Assembly (NCBI GenBank): GCA_036522155.1 | Contig: DATDGI010000010.1 | Location: 1 to 34,232, forward strand | Source: UBA9676 sp036522155 | GTDB taxonomy: Bacteria; Actinomycetota; Actinomycetes; Streptosporangiales; Streptosporangiaceae | Length of the DNA stretch: 34,232 nucleotides | Reading direction: 5' to 3' | Part shown: positions 14,177 through 22,243 of the stretch, one piece after another | Layout of the letters: each line of letters begins with the position of its first letter | Numbering within the stretch: the first letter of the stretch is position 1 | The notes under the pieces: generated by a model | Told to the model about the DNA's origin: nothing | The model's database searches: none | What the model saw: the letters and a program-made list of their open reading frames with translations, nothing else | Program-made: the position numbers and the translations under genes

Positions 14177-15420
14177 CAGCGGCCGGTCAGGCGACCTGGC
14201 TGGTCCGTCCGGGTGGTGGCCGGGCCACGTCGGGTGCCATCGAAGGCGCCGGCGAGGATGGCCCGGATGTCGGGCCCGGTCGGCGGGCGCGGCGTATTGG
14301 CCAGGACCTCATCGTCGAGGGCGTCCGCGACGATGAGATCGAAGTCCACGGCGGTGATCCCGAAGTCGGTCAGCTGATCCGTCATCCCGACCCGGTCCGA
14401 GAGGGCGGTAAGTGCGTCGATCGCCGCGGCCGCGTTCCACCCGGCGCTCCGCGCGGTGTCCCCGCCGCCGAAGGCGAACGCCACCGCGGCGAGGCGCTCC
14501 CGGCAGGCCGGGAGATTGAACCGGAGCACCCCCGGCAGCACCATGGTCAGCGCCACGCCGTGGGCGATGTCGAACCGCCCGCCGAGCGAATGGCCGATGG
14601 CATGGCAGATGCCAAGACCGGTGGTGGCCATCCCCACCCCGGCCAGGTGGGCGGCGAGCAGCATCTGGGATCGTGCCTCGAGGTCGGCGCCGTCGGCGAC
14701 AGCCCGCGGCAGGTGGCCTGCGATCATCCGGATGACCTGCAAGGCGATGCCTTCCGACCAGGGATTGGCACGGCTGGACATCAAGGACTCCAGCGCGTGG
14801 GTCAGGGCGTCCATCCCGGTGGCGGCTGTCGCGCCGGGCGGCAGGCCGACCGTGAGATCCGGGTCGAGGATCGCCGCGGCCGGCCGCGAGCTGGCGTGGC
14901 CGACGTAGAACTTGCGCCGTGTCGCCGGATCGGTCACTACCGCGAACGCGTTCGTCTCCGCCCCGGTGCCCGCGGTGGTCGGCACCGCCACGATCGGCAG
15001 GGCAGGCCGGGCGAAGTCGCGGTGGTAGTCGAGGTCGCGGCCGCGCTCCGGGTTGACGGCGGCGAGCGCGATGCCCTTCGCCGCGTCGATCGGGGACCCA
15101 CCGCCGACCGCCACCACGGCCACCCGGCCGGCCTCCGCCGCCAGCCCGGCCACCACGTCGGCTCCGGCTGCCACGTCGTCGGTGCTGGGGTTGGGCCGGA
15201 CCCCCGCGAACACGCTCGTCGTCATCCCGTCCGCGGCAAGCGCGTCCCGTACCCGGGCGATAACCGGCGTGCCGGCCAGCGCCGGGTCGGTGACGATGAC
15301 CGCAGCGGAACTGCCGGTGCCGCGCACCGCCCGGGGAAGCTCGCTGGCGGTGCCCGCGCCGAAGTGCGCGGCGGGCATGGGGGTGAGCACGAACCTTGCG
15401 CCGGCGAGTGGGGAGACCAT
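14176..15420 (-). CDS. Iron-containing alcohol dehydrogenase family protein
   Basis: 414 residues, group III Fe-ADH / maleylacetate reductase superfamily. NAD(P) site GGGSPIDAAKG (107-117) and VPTTAGTGAE (147-156); metal ligands D204 and H208 in TGMDALTHALES, and H277 and H287 in HAIGHSLGGRFDIAHGVA. All four are present, so it should be active as a metal-dependent NAD(P) oxidoreductase on an alcohol or aldehyde; substrate unknown. Start taken at ATG 15420 because AGGAG is 5 nt upstream; a GTG at 15426, overlapping the upstream stop as GTGA, is the alternative and would add two residues. Last gene of the minus operon Fae, enolase-family, beta-hydroxyacid dehydrogenase, Fe-ADH. Confidence 0.9.
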   Translation of the reverse strand: MVSPLAGARFVLTPMPAAHFGAGTASELPRAVRGTGSSAAVIVTDPALAGTPVIARVRDALAADGMTTSVFAGVRPNPSTDDVAAGADVVAGLAAEAGRVAVVAVGGGSPIDAAKGIALAAVNPERGRDLDYHRDFARPALPIVAVPTTAGTGAETNAFAVVTDPATRRKFYVGHASSRPAAAILDPDLTVGLPPGATAATGMDALTHALESLMSSRANPWSEGIALQVIRMIAGHLPRAVADGADLEARSQMLLAAHLAGVGMATTGLGICHAIGHSLGGRFDIAHGVALTMVLPGVLRFNLPACRERLAAVAFAFGGGDTARSAGWNAAAAIDALTALSDRVGMTDQLTDFGITAVDFDLIVADALDDEVLANTPRPPTGPDIRAILAGAFDGTRRGPATTRTDQPGRLTGR

Positions 15421-15422
15421 GG

Positions 15423-16331
15423 TCACTCCTGCGGGGATGGCAAGCGGAGCGGGGTCTTGGTCAGGTCTTCGAGCAGCTTCATGGGGAGCATCTGCCCGCC
15501 CGCGTCGCCGTACTGTGCGCGCGCCCGCCGGTAGATCTGCTCGACAACGGCGCTCACCTCTACCGGCACACCGGTCTGCCGTGCGAGATCGACCGCGAGC
15601 CCCAGATCCTTGCAGGCAAGCGCCAGCACGAAGGAGTTGTCGAAGTCGCCGCGCTCCAGCACACTCAGCACGTCGTATTCGAGGAAATGGCTGGCTGCGG
15701 CGCTGGCGAGCAGCGACTCGCGCAGCACCGCCGGGTCAACCCCGGCTCTGACCCCGACGGTCAGCACCTCGGCGGTGATGGTGAGGTGGGCGAACCAGAG
15801 GAGGTTGATCATCAGTTTGACGGTGTACCCGGCGCCGGGTGGCCCGACATGCAGGATCCGCTCCTGGTCCCCCATGGCCTCAAGCAGCGGCCGCATCCGC
15901 AGGTAGTCCCCGGCCGCCCCGCCGACGAAGATTTGCAGGGTGCCGTCCCTGGCGCCGGTTACCCCGCCGGAGACCGGCGCATCCAGCACCGCTACCCCAC
16001 GGGATCCGGCGAGGGCCCGCACCTTGTCCGCCACCGCCGGGACGCTGGTGGACATATCGATCCAGATGGCGCCGGTGGGCAGGCCGGCGAGCAGGCCGCT
16101 GGGCCCGTGCAGGACCTCCTCCACCTGGGTGGGCCCCGGCAGCATGGTAATGACGACGTCGCGATCCGCGCCTGCCTCGCGGGGCGATCCCGCCCAGGAG
16201 GCACCGGCGGCCAGCAGGCCCGCGGCGGAGTCCGGGCGCACGTCGTGGACCAGCAGGTCATGGCCGGCGGCCAGGATGTTGCTGCTCATCGGCACGCCCA
16301 TGCGGCCGAGGCCAATGAAGCCGACTTTCAT
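15423..16331 (-). CDS. NAD(P)-dependent beta-hydroxyacid dehydrogenase
   Basis: 302 residues, 3-hydroxyisobutyrate dehydrogenase/tartronate semialdehyde reductase family. N-terminal Rossmann motif VGFIGLGRMGVPM (GxGxxG, 7-12), substrate signature DAPVSGGVTGARDGTL (118-131), and the catalytic Lys K172 with N176 in GYTVKLMINLL. Oxidises or reduces a 3-hydroxyacid/semialdehyde pair in the cytosol; exact substrate unknown. ATG 16331 has GGAGAG about 5 nt upstream. It is 67 bp after the enolase-family gene and overlaps or abuts the Fe-ADH start. The combination of acid dehydratase, hydroxyacid dehydrogenase and alcohol dehydrogenase looks like a route for a sugar acid or hydroxyacid. Confidence 0.91.
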   Translation of the reverse strand: MKVGFIGLGRMGVPMSSNILAAGHDLLVHDVRPDSAAGLLAAGASWAGSPREAGADRDVVITMLPGPTQVEEVLHGPSGLLAGLPTGAIWIDMSTSVPAVADKVRALAGSRGVAVLDAPVSGGVTGARDGTLQIFVGGAAGDYLRMRPLLEAMGDQERILHVGPPGAGYTVKLMINLLWFAHLTITAEVLTVGVRAGVDPAVLRESLLASAAASHFLEYDVLSVLERGDFDNSFVLALACKDLGLAVDLARQTGVPVEVSAVVEQIYRRARAQYGDAGGQMLPMKLLEDLTKTPLRLPSPQE

Positions 16332-16398
16332 GATCTCTCCAGGCGAGCGAAGCGGGATGATCCCGGCGACGGAGACGGGCCGAAGATCCGGCTGGCCA

Positions 16399-17508
16399 TC
16401 AGCGCAGAGCCCAGTGGGTGACCGCGGATTCGTCAATGTCCACCCCGAGTCCGGGCTGTCCCGGCACGGCGAGGCATCCCTGCGGATCAATGAGCAGCGG
16501 GTGGGCCAGGAAGAAATCGCGCCGCCGCTCGGTCCAGCCGGGTGGGTCATAGGGAAACTCGATGTACGGGCCGCCGCCGACCCCGGCCACCACGTGCAGG
16601 TTGGCCACCAGGCCAAGCCCGTTCGTCCAGGTGTGCGGCGTGAACCAGCGGTGCCGGAGCAGCGCGAGCTCGGCGACCGTCCGGGTGCGGAGCAGCCCGA
16701 CCGACAGGACTACGTCGGGCTGGACCACGTCCAGCGCGCCCGCATCGAGCGCGGAAATCAGTTCGCCGGGGGTGCGGGCCATCTCACCCCCCGCGACGCG
16801 GATCCCGGTCTGCTCCCTGAGCATGCGCATGCCCGCCAGGTCACCCCGGGGGAGCGGTTCTTCCAGCCACAGCACGCCAAGCTCCGACAGCTCGCTGGCC
16901 AGCCGCCGGACCACGGCGATGTCGAGCGCGGGAGAGATGTCGCCGGCCATCCGCCACCACTGGTTGAGGTCGACCATGATCTCGATGCCGTCCCCGGCCG
17001 CCGCGCGCACCGCACGGACGGCGGCGAGCCCCGCTGCGACGTCGGCCCGGCCGATCCGGAGTTTCACCGCCCGGAAGCCCGCCGCCTGCGCCGCGAGCAC
17101 CGAGTCGGCCCGCTCCCCCGGGCTCTTCAGCTCACCGAACGACGCGTACGCGGGAAGGCTCGCGCACGCCCCACCAAACAGGGCGGAGACCGGCTGCCCG
17201 CAGGACTTGCCGATGATGTCCCACAGGGCCGCTTCCAGCGGCCAGTGATGCCCCGCGTGGAAGCTGATCGTCTCGATCGTCCGCACGTGGCTGACGATCT
17301 CCCGGGGGTCGCGACCGATGAACAGGTCCGCGAACGCGGTGAAACCGTCCATGGTGTCGCCGGAGCCGAACCCCGTGATGCCCTCATCGGTCTCGACGCG
17401 GACGAGGGTAGCGTCGAAATGACCCCGCGGGACCGGGTCCCAGGCCGCGTGGAACGGCGGGTCCAGCGGGAGCCGCATCCGGTCCAGGCGGATGCCGGTG
17501 ATCTTCAC
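16399..17508 (-). CDS. Enolase-superfamily protein (mandelate racemase/acid dehydratase type)
   Basis: 369 residues; N-terminal capping domain then an (alpha/beta)7 barrel. Mg2+ ligands: D180 in MVDLNQ, E216/E217 in WLEEP, E242 in AGGEMA. Catalytic residues: VKLRIG (K149-x-R151, where mandelate racemase has KxK), and the His-Asp dyad D265 (QPDVV) with H292 (TPHTW). This is the pattern of the mandelate racemase subgroup, which holds many sugar-acid dehydratases and some racemases. The Arg in place of the second Lys makes dehydration more likely than two-base racemisation, an inference. GTG 17508 overlaps the Fae stop as GTGA; the open frame runs further upstream inside the Fae gene and is not used. 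Confidence 0.9.
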   Translation of the reverse strand: MKITGIRLDRMRLPLDPPFHAAWDPVPRGHFDATLVRVETDEGITGFGSGDTMDGFTAFADLFIGRDPREIVSHVRTIETISFHAGHHWPLEAALWDIIGKSCGQPVSALFGGACASLPAYASFGELKSPGERADSVLAAQAAGFRAVKLRIGRADVAAGLAAVRAVRAAAGDGIEIMVDLNQWWRMAGDISPALDIAVVRRLASELSELGVLWLEEPLPRGDLAGMRMLREQTGIRVAGGEMARTPGELISALDAGALDVVQPDVVLSVGLLRTRTVAELALLRHRWFTPHTWTNGLGLVANLHVVAGVGGGPYIEFPYDPPGWTERRRDFFLAHPLLIDPQGCLAVPGQPGLGVDIDESAVTHWALR

Positions 17509-18062
17509 CGCGGCTCGGCTGCCCTGTCCTGGCCGCCCGCGCCGCTGCCGGCGGGCTGCTGGCCGCCGGGAGGCGCCGTGTAGAAGGGGTTGGCCGGGCG
17601 ATCCCGCGCGGCCAGCACCTCGGCCACCCGCGGCGCGCCCGCGACTCCGGCCCGCAGCGCCTCCCGGGTCGCGGCCCGGTTGTTCGCATAGACCTTCTCC
17701 GCGTCCCTGGCGGCGGGGTTCACCCATACCGCGGCGATGAGCAGGCTCTGGTCGGCGTCGGCCGCGGTGATGATCCCCTCGCTCACCGCATCGGCGACGC
17801 CGCCCGCCACCCCGGCCTGGGCCGCCCCCCAGGTGAGGTTCGCGTGCTCGCCGCCCGCGATCGGGGCCTTGTTGACGAACAGCGTCATCGGCTTGACCGG
17901 AAGGCCCGGGATCACCACCGCGACGAACGGCGTGTGCCCGGCGCTCGGGGTGGCCAGCGCCGTGGCCCAGGCCACCCCCACCGGCCCCGAGCGCTCGCCG
18001 AGGATGGTGTTCACGTGTGCGGCCTCGGCGCCCTCGCCGATGTAGCTCTCACCGATGAGCAT
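17505..18062 (-). CDS. Formaldehyde-activating enzyme (Fae) homologue
   Basis: 185 residues, Fae family over residues 1-150 with a Pro/Gly/Ala-rich tail of about 30. Signatures: GEGAEAAHVNTILG with the conserved His (H16, equivalent to the essential His17 of methylotroph Fae), PSAGHTPFVAVVIPGLPVKP, LFVNKAPI, WGAAQAGVAGGVADAV and AAVWVNPAARD. Classical Fae speeds the condensation of formaldehyde with tetrahydromethanopterin. Most actinomycetes are thought not to make that cofactor and no pterin genes are in this window, so the role here may be formaldehyde handling with another carrier or a different reaction. ATG 18062 follows AGGAGG by 5 nt; first gene of the four-gene minus operon, divergent from the ABC importer. 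Confidence 0.92.
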   Translation of the reverse strand: MLIGESYIGEGAEAAHVNTILGERSGPVGVAWATALATPSAGHTPFVAVVIPGLPVKPMTLFVNKAPIAGGEHANLTWGAAQAGVAGGVADAVSEGIITAADADQSLLIAAVWVNPAARDAEKVYANNRAATREALRAGVAGAPRVAEVLAARDRPANPFYTAPPGGQQPAGSGAGGQDRAAEPR

Positions 18063-18188
18063 CTGGGCCTCCTGGGTGCGGATACGCGCGAATCATGCCG
18101 CACGAGGACGATATCCGGGCCGGCGCCGCCGCGGTCAGGCCGGCCACCCGTGAGACAGGCTGTGTTCAGACCGTGATTACCGGGTGTA

Positions 18189-18217
18189 TTGCAGCCCCGG
18201 CAACCAGAAACTACGCT
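18189..18217 (+). promoter_or_regulatory. Putative promoter of the ABC importer operon
   Basis: TTGCAG (18189-18194), a 17-bp spacer, then TACGCT (18212-18217, a TANNNT box) in the 212-bp gap between Fae and the first permease. It would give a leader of about 50 bases. No copy of the TGAAnCGnTTCA box was found in this gap. Confidence 0.4.
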
Positions 18218-18274
18218 GCCCCCCAGCCGGAGATTCCGAGCAGCGCAGTTCTGCCGTCGTCAGGGGGATGACGC

Positions 18275-19228
18275 ATGGCGACGTACCTGGCGAAGCGAAT
18301 AGGGCTCGCCCTGGTCACGCTATGGATCATCAGCCTGATCGTGTTCTTCGCCGGGCAGGTGCTGCCCGGCGATCCCGGCCGGGCGATCCTGGGCAACCTG
18401 GCCGCCGAGAGCTCCGTGCGGGCCCTGGACCACCAGCTCGGCGTGGACCGGCCGCTGCTGACCCAGTACTGGACCTGGCTCACCGGGCTGCTGCACGGCA
18501 ATTTCGGTATGTCCACCCAGTTCCGCTTGCCGGTCGAGCCGTTCCTCCGGGCAGCGCTCGTCAACTCGCTCAAGCTGGCCGTGCTGGCCTTCGTCATCGT
18601 CGTGCCGCTCGGCATCCTCGGCGGGGTCCTGGCGGCACTCTCGTACGGCCATATGACCGACCGGGTCATCTCGGTGACGGGGCTGTCCTTCGCCACCGTG
18701 CCCGAGTTTGTGTCCGGGATCGTGGTTATCGTCATCTTTGCCGTCGGGCTGAAACTGCTGCCGGTCTCGGCTGCGGCCGGGCCCGGCGCCTCACCGCTGA
18801 GCCAGCTCCAGCACCTGATCCTGCCCGCGATCCCGCTCATCCTCATCCTGTTCGGTTACATTGCCCGCATGGCCAGGGCCGGCACCATCGAGGCCTTGAA
18901 CTCCGACTACGCGCGGACCGCGACCCTCAAGGGCCTGAAACGATCGGTGGTGATCCGGCGGCACGTGCTGCGCAACGCGCTGCTCCCGACGATCACCGTG
19001 ATCGCCACCCAGACCGGCTACCTGATCGGCGGGCTGGTCGTGGTGGAGACGCTGTTCAACTACCAGGGGATCGGCAACCTCATCTACAAGGCCGCCGGCA
19101 CCAAGGACTTCCCGATGCTCGAGGCCGGCGTCCTCCTCATCGGCGTCGTGTACCTGGTCGCCACGCTCATCGCGGACGTGCTTTCCACCCTGCTCAACCC
19201 CCGGCTGCGCCTGGGGAACTCCGGATGA
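18275..19228 (+). CDS. ABC transporter permease, DppB/OppB type
   Basis: 317 residues with about six membrane helices; the first starts at residue 10. The N-terminal MATYLAKRIGLALVTLWII and the extracytoplasmic loop VLPGDPGRAILGNLA are typical of DppB-like subunits. The cytoplasmic EAA-like loop reads NSDYARTATLKGLKRSVVIRRHVLRNAL. Forms the membrane pore with the next gene product for import of a small peptide-like, opine-like or other nitrogenous compound. ATG 18275 follows GGGGGAT by about 6 nt. Its stop overlaps the next start (ATGA at 19225). Confidence 0.94.
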   Translation: MATYLAKRIGLALVTLWIISLIVFFAGQVLPGDPGRAILGNLAAESSVRALDHQLGVDRPLLTQYWTWLTGLLHGNFGMSTQFRLPVEPFLRAALVNSLKLAVLAFVIVVPLGILGGVLAALSYGHMTDRVISVTGLSFATVPEFVSGIVVIVIFAVGLKLLPVSAAAGPGASPLSQLQHLILPAIPLILILFGYIARMARAGTIEALNSDYARTATLKGLKRSVVIRRHVLRNALLPTITVIATQTGYLIGGLVVVETLFNYQGIGNLIYKAAGTKDFPMLEAGVLLIGVVYLVATLIADVLSTLLNPRLRLGNSG

Positions 19229-20109
19229 CCGACATCACTGGACCCCCCGCCACCGGGGTGGTGGTGGCGCAGCCGGGGCGCTCCGGCGAGCTGACGCCCT
19301 GGCGGCTGCTGCTGCGCAGGCCGACGTTCCTGGCCGGTGCGGCGATCCTGCTGTTCTGGGTGGTCTGCGCGATATTCGGCGGCGCCATCGCCCCGCATGA
19401 TCCACTTGCCCAGCAGCTGCTCGCGACGAACATCCGGCCGTCGGCGGCACACTGGTTTGGCACCGATCAGCTCGGCCGGGATGTCTTCTCCCGGGTGATC
19501 GCCGGCGCCAGGGACATCCTGGTGATCAGCCTGCTGGCCACCACGATCGGCACGGTGCTTGGCACCGCGATCGGCCTGGTCATGGGCTATCTGGGCGGCG
19601 TGGCCGACATCCTGATCGGCCGGCTCGTGGAGGCGGTGCTGGCGCTGCCCCTGGTCATCGTGGCTTTCCTTTTCGTCGTCGCGCTCGGCGCGTCCCCGCT
19701 GGTCATCACCGTCGTCGTCGGCTTCGTCTTCACTCCGATCATCGCCCGGACGGTCCGCTCCGCGGTGCTGGTCGAGGCCCAGCTCGACTACCTGTCGTCG
19801 GCCCGGCTGCTCGGCGAGAAATCGCCGTACATCATGTTCACCGAGATCCTGCCGAACGTGGTGCCGACGATCCTGGTCGAGTTCACGGTGCGGCTGGGTT
19901 ACGCCATCTTCACCGTCGCCGTCCTGTCGTTCCTGGGCTTCGGGGTCCAGCAGCCCACCCCCGACTGGGGCGGGGACATCGCCGCCAACTACGTGACGCT
20001 GGGCGCCGGGTACTGGTGGCAGACCCTGTTCCCGGCGCTGGCCATCGCCTCGCTGGTGATCGCGATCAATCTGGTCACCGATTCGGTCGAGCAGGTGCTT
20101 GCCTCATGA
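19225..20109 (+). CDS. ABC transporter permease, DppC/OppC type
   Basis: 294 residues. A hydrophilic N-terminus of about 35 residues, one N-terminal helix, then the DppC signature HWFGTDQLGRDVFSRVIAGAR and five further helices with the EAA-like loop. Carries the motif LSFLGFGVQQPTPDWG near the C-terminus. Partner of the preceding permease. ATG 19225 lies in the ATGA overlap with the upstream stop, and its own stop overlaps the ATPase start in the same way at 20106, so the three are translationally coupled. Confidence 0.94.
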   Translation: MTDITGPPATGVVVAQPGRSGELTPWRLLLRRPTFLAGAAILLFWVVCAIFGGAIAPHDPLAQQLLATNIRPSAAHWFGTDQLGRDVFSRVIAGARDILVISLLATTIGTVLGTAIGLVMGYLGGVADILIGRLVEAVLALPLVIVAFLFVVALGASPLVITVVVGFVFTPIIARTVRSAVLVEAQLDYLSSARLLGEKSPYIMFTEILPNVVPTILVEFTVRLGYAIFTVAVLSFLGFGVQQPTPDWGGDIAANYVTLGAGYWWQTLFPALAIASLVIAINLVTDSVEQVLAS

Positions 20110-22175
20110 CCACCACCGACGCACCGACCGGCCCCGGCGCCCCGGCCGGGCCCGGTGCGACCGGGCCCACCGTGCAGGCCGAGCACATGGATGTCATCTA
20201 CCAGGTCCGCGGCCGGGACCGGCTGGCGCTGCGGAACGTCTCGTTCCAGGTCGGGCAGCGCGAGTCCTACGGGCTGGTCGGTGAGTCCGGATCTGGCAAG
20301 TCCACGGTGGCGCTGGCGCTCACCAGGTACCTGCCACGCAACGGCCGGGTCAGCTCGGGGTCGATCACGATCAACGGGCAGGATCTGCTGTCCATGGGCC
20401 CGGCCACGCTGCGCGCGCTGCGGGCCCGCACCGTCTCGATGGTCTACCAGGAGCCGGGACGCGCCCTGAACCCCTCGATCAGGGCCGGCCGCCAGGTCGC
20501 GGAGGTGTACGAGATCGCGGGCCAGCCACGCCACGAGGCGCTTGAACGTGCCGAGGCGATGCTCCGCAAGGTGCAGATCTCCGACCCGGGCCAGGTCATG
20601 GACCGGTACCCGCACCAGCTGTCGGGGGGGATGGCGCAGCGCGTCGTCATCGCCATGGCGCTCGCTTCGGAGCCCTCGCTGCTCATCCTGGACGAGCCCA
20701 CCACGGCGCTGGACGCGACCGTCGAGGCGGAGGTGCTGGATCTCGTTTCCGCGCTGCGGGCAGAATTCGCCACCTCGGTGCTGTTCATCAGCCACAACCT
20801 CGCCGTGATCGCCAAGATGTGCGACCGCGTGGGTGTCCTGTACGCCGGGGAGCTCGTCGAGGAGGGGCCGGCCCGTGAGGTGTTCGACCAGCCTCGCCAC
20901 CCCTACACGGTCGGGCTGCTGCGCTGTATCCCCCGGCGCGGCCAGCGCAAGGACCACGGCCGGCTCGACACCATCCCGGGTTTCCTGCCGCCGCCCGGCC
21001 ACACGCTCACCGGGTGCGTGTTCGCGCCGCGCTGCGCGCTCGTGGAGGACCGCTGCCGGGAAGCGCCGCCGCCGTCCTTCCCGATCAACCTGGCGCATAC
21101 CTCGCGCTGCTACCGGCACGAGGTCGCGCCGGATCTGCCCAGGAACACGCCGGTCGATCTGTCCATCCCGGCGGCCACCGACGGGGCTCCGCCGCTGGCC
21201 CGGCTGGTGAACGTGTCGAAGACGTTCACGTCCGGCGGCGGGGTCGTGCACGCGCTGGAGCGGGTGAATCTGGACCTGCTGCGCGCGGAAACGCTCGGCC
21301 TGGTGGGGGAGTCCGGCAGCGGCAAGACGACGCTGGCGCGGGTCCTGCTCGGCCTGATCCCGCCGGATCGGGGCGCCAGCGTCGAACTCGATGACCACCC
21401 CCTGCCCACCGACGTGCGGCGCCGGTCGCGCGACCAGCTCAAGTCGCTGCAGATCGTCTTCCAGAACCCCGACTCGGCGCTGAACCGCCGCCACACAGTC
21501 CGGCGCCTGATCAGCCGTCCGCTGGCCAGGCTGGCCGGGCTGTCCGGCCAGCGGCTCCGGGACCGGGTGGCCGACCTGATCAGGTCCGTCCGGATGGAGG
21601 AGCGGCACCTGAGCCTGCGCCCGAGCCAGCTCTCCGGCGGGCTCAAGCAGCGGGTGGCGATCGCGCGCGCGTTCGGCCCCGGGCCCCGCCTGCTCGTCTG
21701 CGACGAACCCACCTCGGCGCTCGATGTGTCGGTGCAGGCGGCGATCCTCAACCTGCTCGCGGACCTGCAGGCCAAGGAACAGGCGAGCTACCTGTTCATC
21801 TCTCATGACCTCGGCGTGGTGCGGTACCTGTCCGACCGCATCGCCGTGCTCTACCTCGGCCGCGTGATGGAGGTCGGCCCGGCCGAGACCGTCTTCGCCG
21901 GCCCCCATCATCCCTACACCGAGGCGCTGCTCTCGGCGGTGCCCAGCCTCGACGGGCAGCGCAGCGAGCGGATCCGGCTGGAGGGCGAGATCCCGTCCGC
22001 GGCCAACCCGCCGAGCGGCTGCGTCTTCCACACCCGCTGCCCGCGGCGGCTGCCGACCGGCGAGTGCGAGGCGACCGAGCCCCCGCTGGCCGAGGTCGCC
22101 CCGGGCCATCACATGAGCTGCCACATACCCATCGATCAGTTGCGAATACTGCAACGCGCCGATACGCCAACGTGA
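20106..22175 (+). CDS. Fused double ATPase of Dpp/Opp ABC transporter (DppD-DppF type)
   Basis: 689 residues with two complete nucleotide-binding domains. Domain 1: Walker A GESGSGKST (59-67), signature LSGGM, Walker B LLILDEPT, then a DppD-type C-terminal extension with a Cys-rich stretch (GCVFAPRCALVEDRC). Domain 2: Walker A GESGSGKTT, LSGGLKQRVAIARAF, LLVCDEPTSALD, and a second Cys-rich extension (GCVFHTRCPRR). Both extensions are the oligo_HPY region that in some homologues binds an iron-sulfur cluster. Usually the two ATPases are separate genes; fusion occurs in some actinobacteria and proteobacteria. ATG 20106 overlaps the permease stop; the binding-protein gene follows after 68 bp. Confidence 0.95.
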   Translation: MTTTDAPTGPGAPAGPGATGPTVQAEHMDVIYQVRGRDRLALRNVSFQVGQRESYGLVGESGSGKSTVALALTRYLPRNGRVSSGSITINGQDLLSMGPATLRALRARTVSMVYQEPGRALNPSIRAGRQVAEVYEIAGQPRHEALERAEAMLRKVQISDPGQVMDRYPHQLSGGMAQRVVIAMALASEPSLLILDEPTTALDATVEAEVLDLVSALRAEFATSVLFISHNLAVIAKMCDRVGVLYAGELVEEGPAREVFDQPRHPYTVGLLRCIPRRGQRKDHGRLDTIPGFLPPPGHTLTGCVFAPRCALVEDRCREAPPPSFPINLAHTSRCYRHEVAPDLPRNTPVDLSIPAATDGAPPLARLVNVSKTFTSGGGVVHALERVNLDLLRAETLGLVGESGSGKTTLARVLLGLIPPDRGASVELDDHPLPTDVRRRSRDQLKSLQIVFQNPDSALNRRHTVRRLISRPLARLAGLSGQRLRDRVADLIRSVRMEERHLSLRPSQLSGGLKQRVAIARAFGPGPRLLVCDEPTSALDVSVQAAILNLLADLQAKEQASYLFISHDLGVVRYLSDRIAVLYLGRVMEVGPAETVFAGPHHPYTEALLSAVPSLDGQRSERIRLEGEIPSAANPPSGCVFHTRCPRRLPTGECEATEPPLAEVAPGHHMSCHIPIDQLRILQRADTPT

Positions 22176-22210
22176 CAGGAGTGCATCCACAGGATTAGCT
22201 GTTCTGGATT

Positions 22211-22225
22211 CGCGCTTGAAGCGCG
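22211..22225. repeat. Short palindrome in front of the binding-protein gene
   Basis: CGCGCTT and AAGCGCG flank one central base, able to form a five-pair hairpin with loop TTGAA, just upstream of the AGGAGG of the binding-protein gene. Such structures can stabilise the mRNA of the binding protein, which is needed in excess. Function is a guess. Confidence 0.4.
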
Positions 22226-22243
22226 GCCGCTAGGAGGATCCGA

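Noticed and set aside
22211..22225. Palindrome before the binding-protein gene as a LacI operator
   Set aside because: It shares TGAAGCG with the boxes but has no second half and an odd centre, so it is kept only as a possible mRNA structure.
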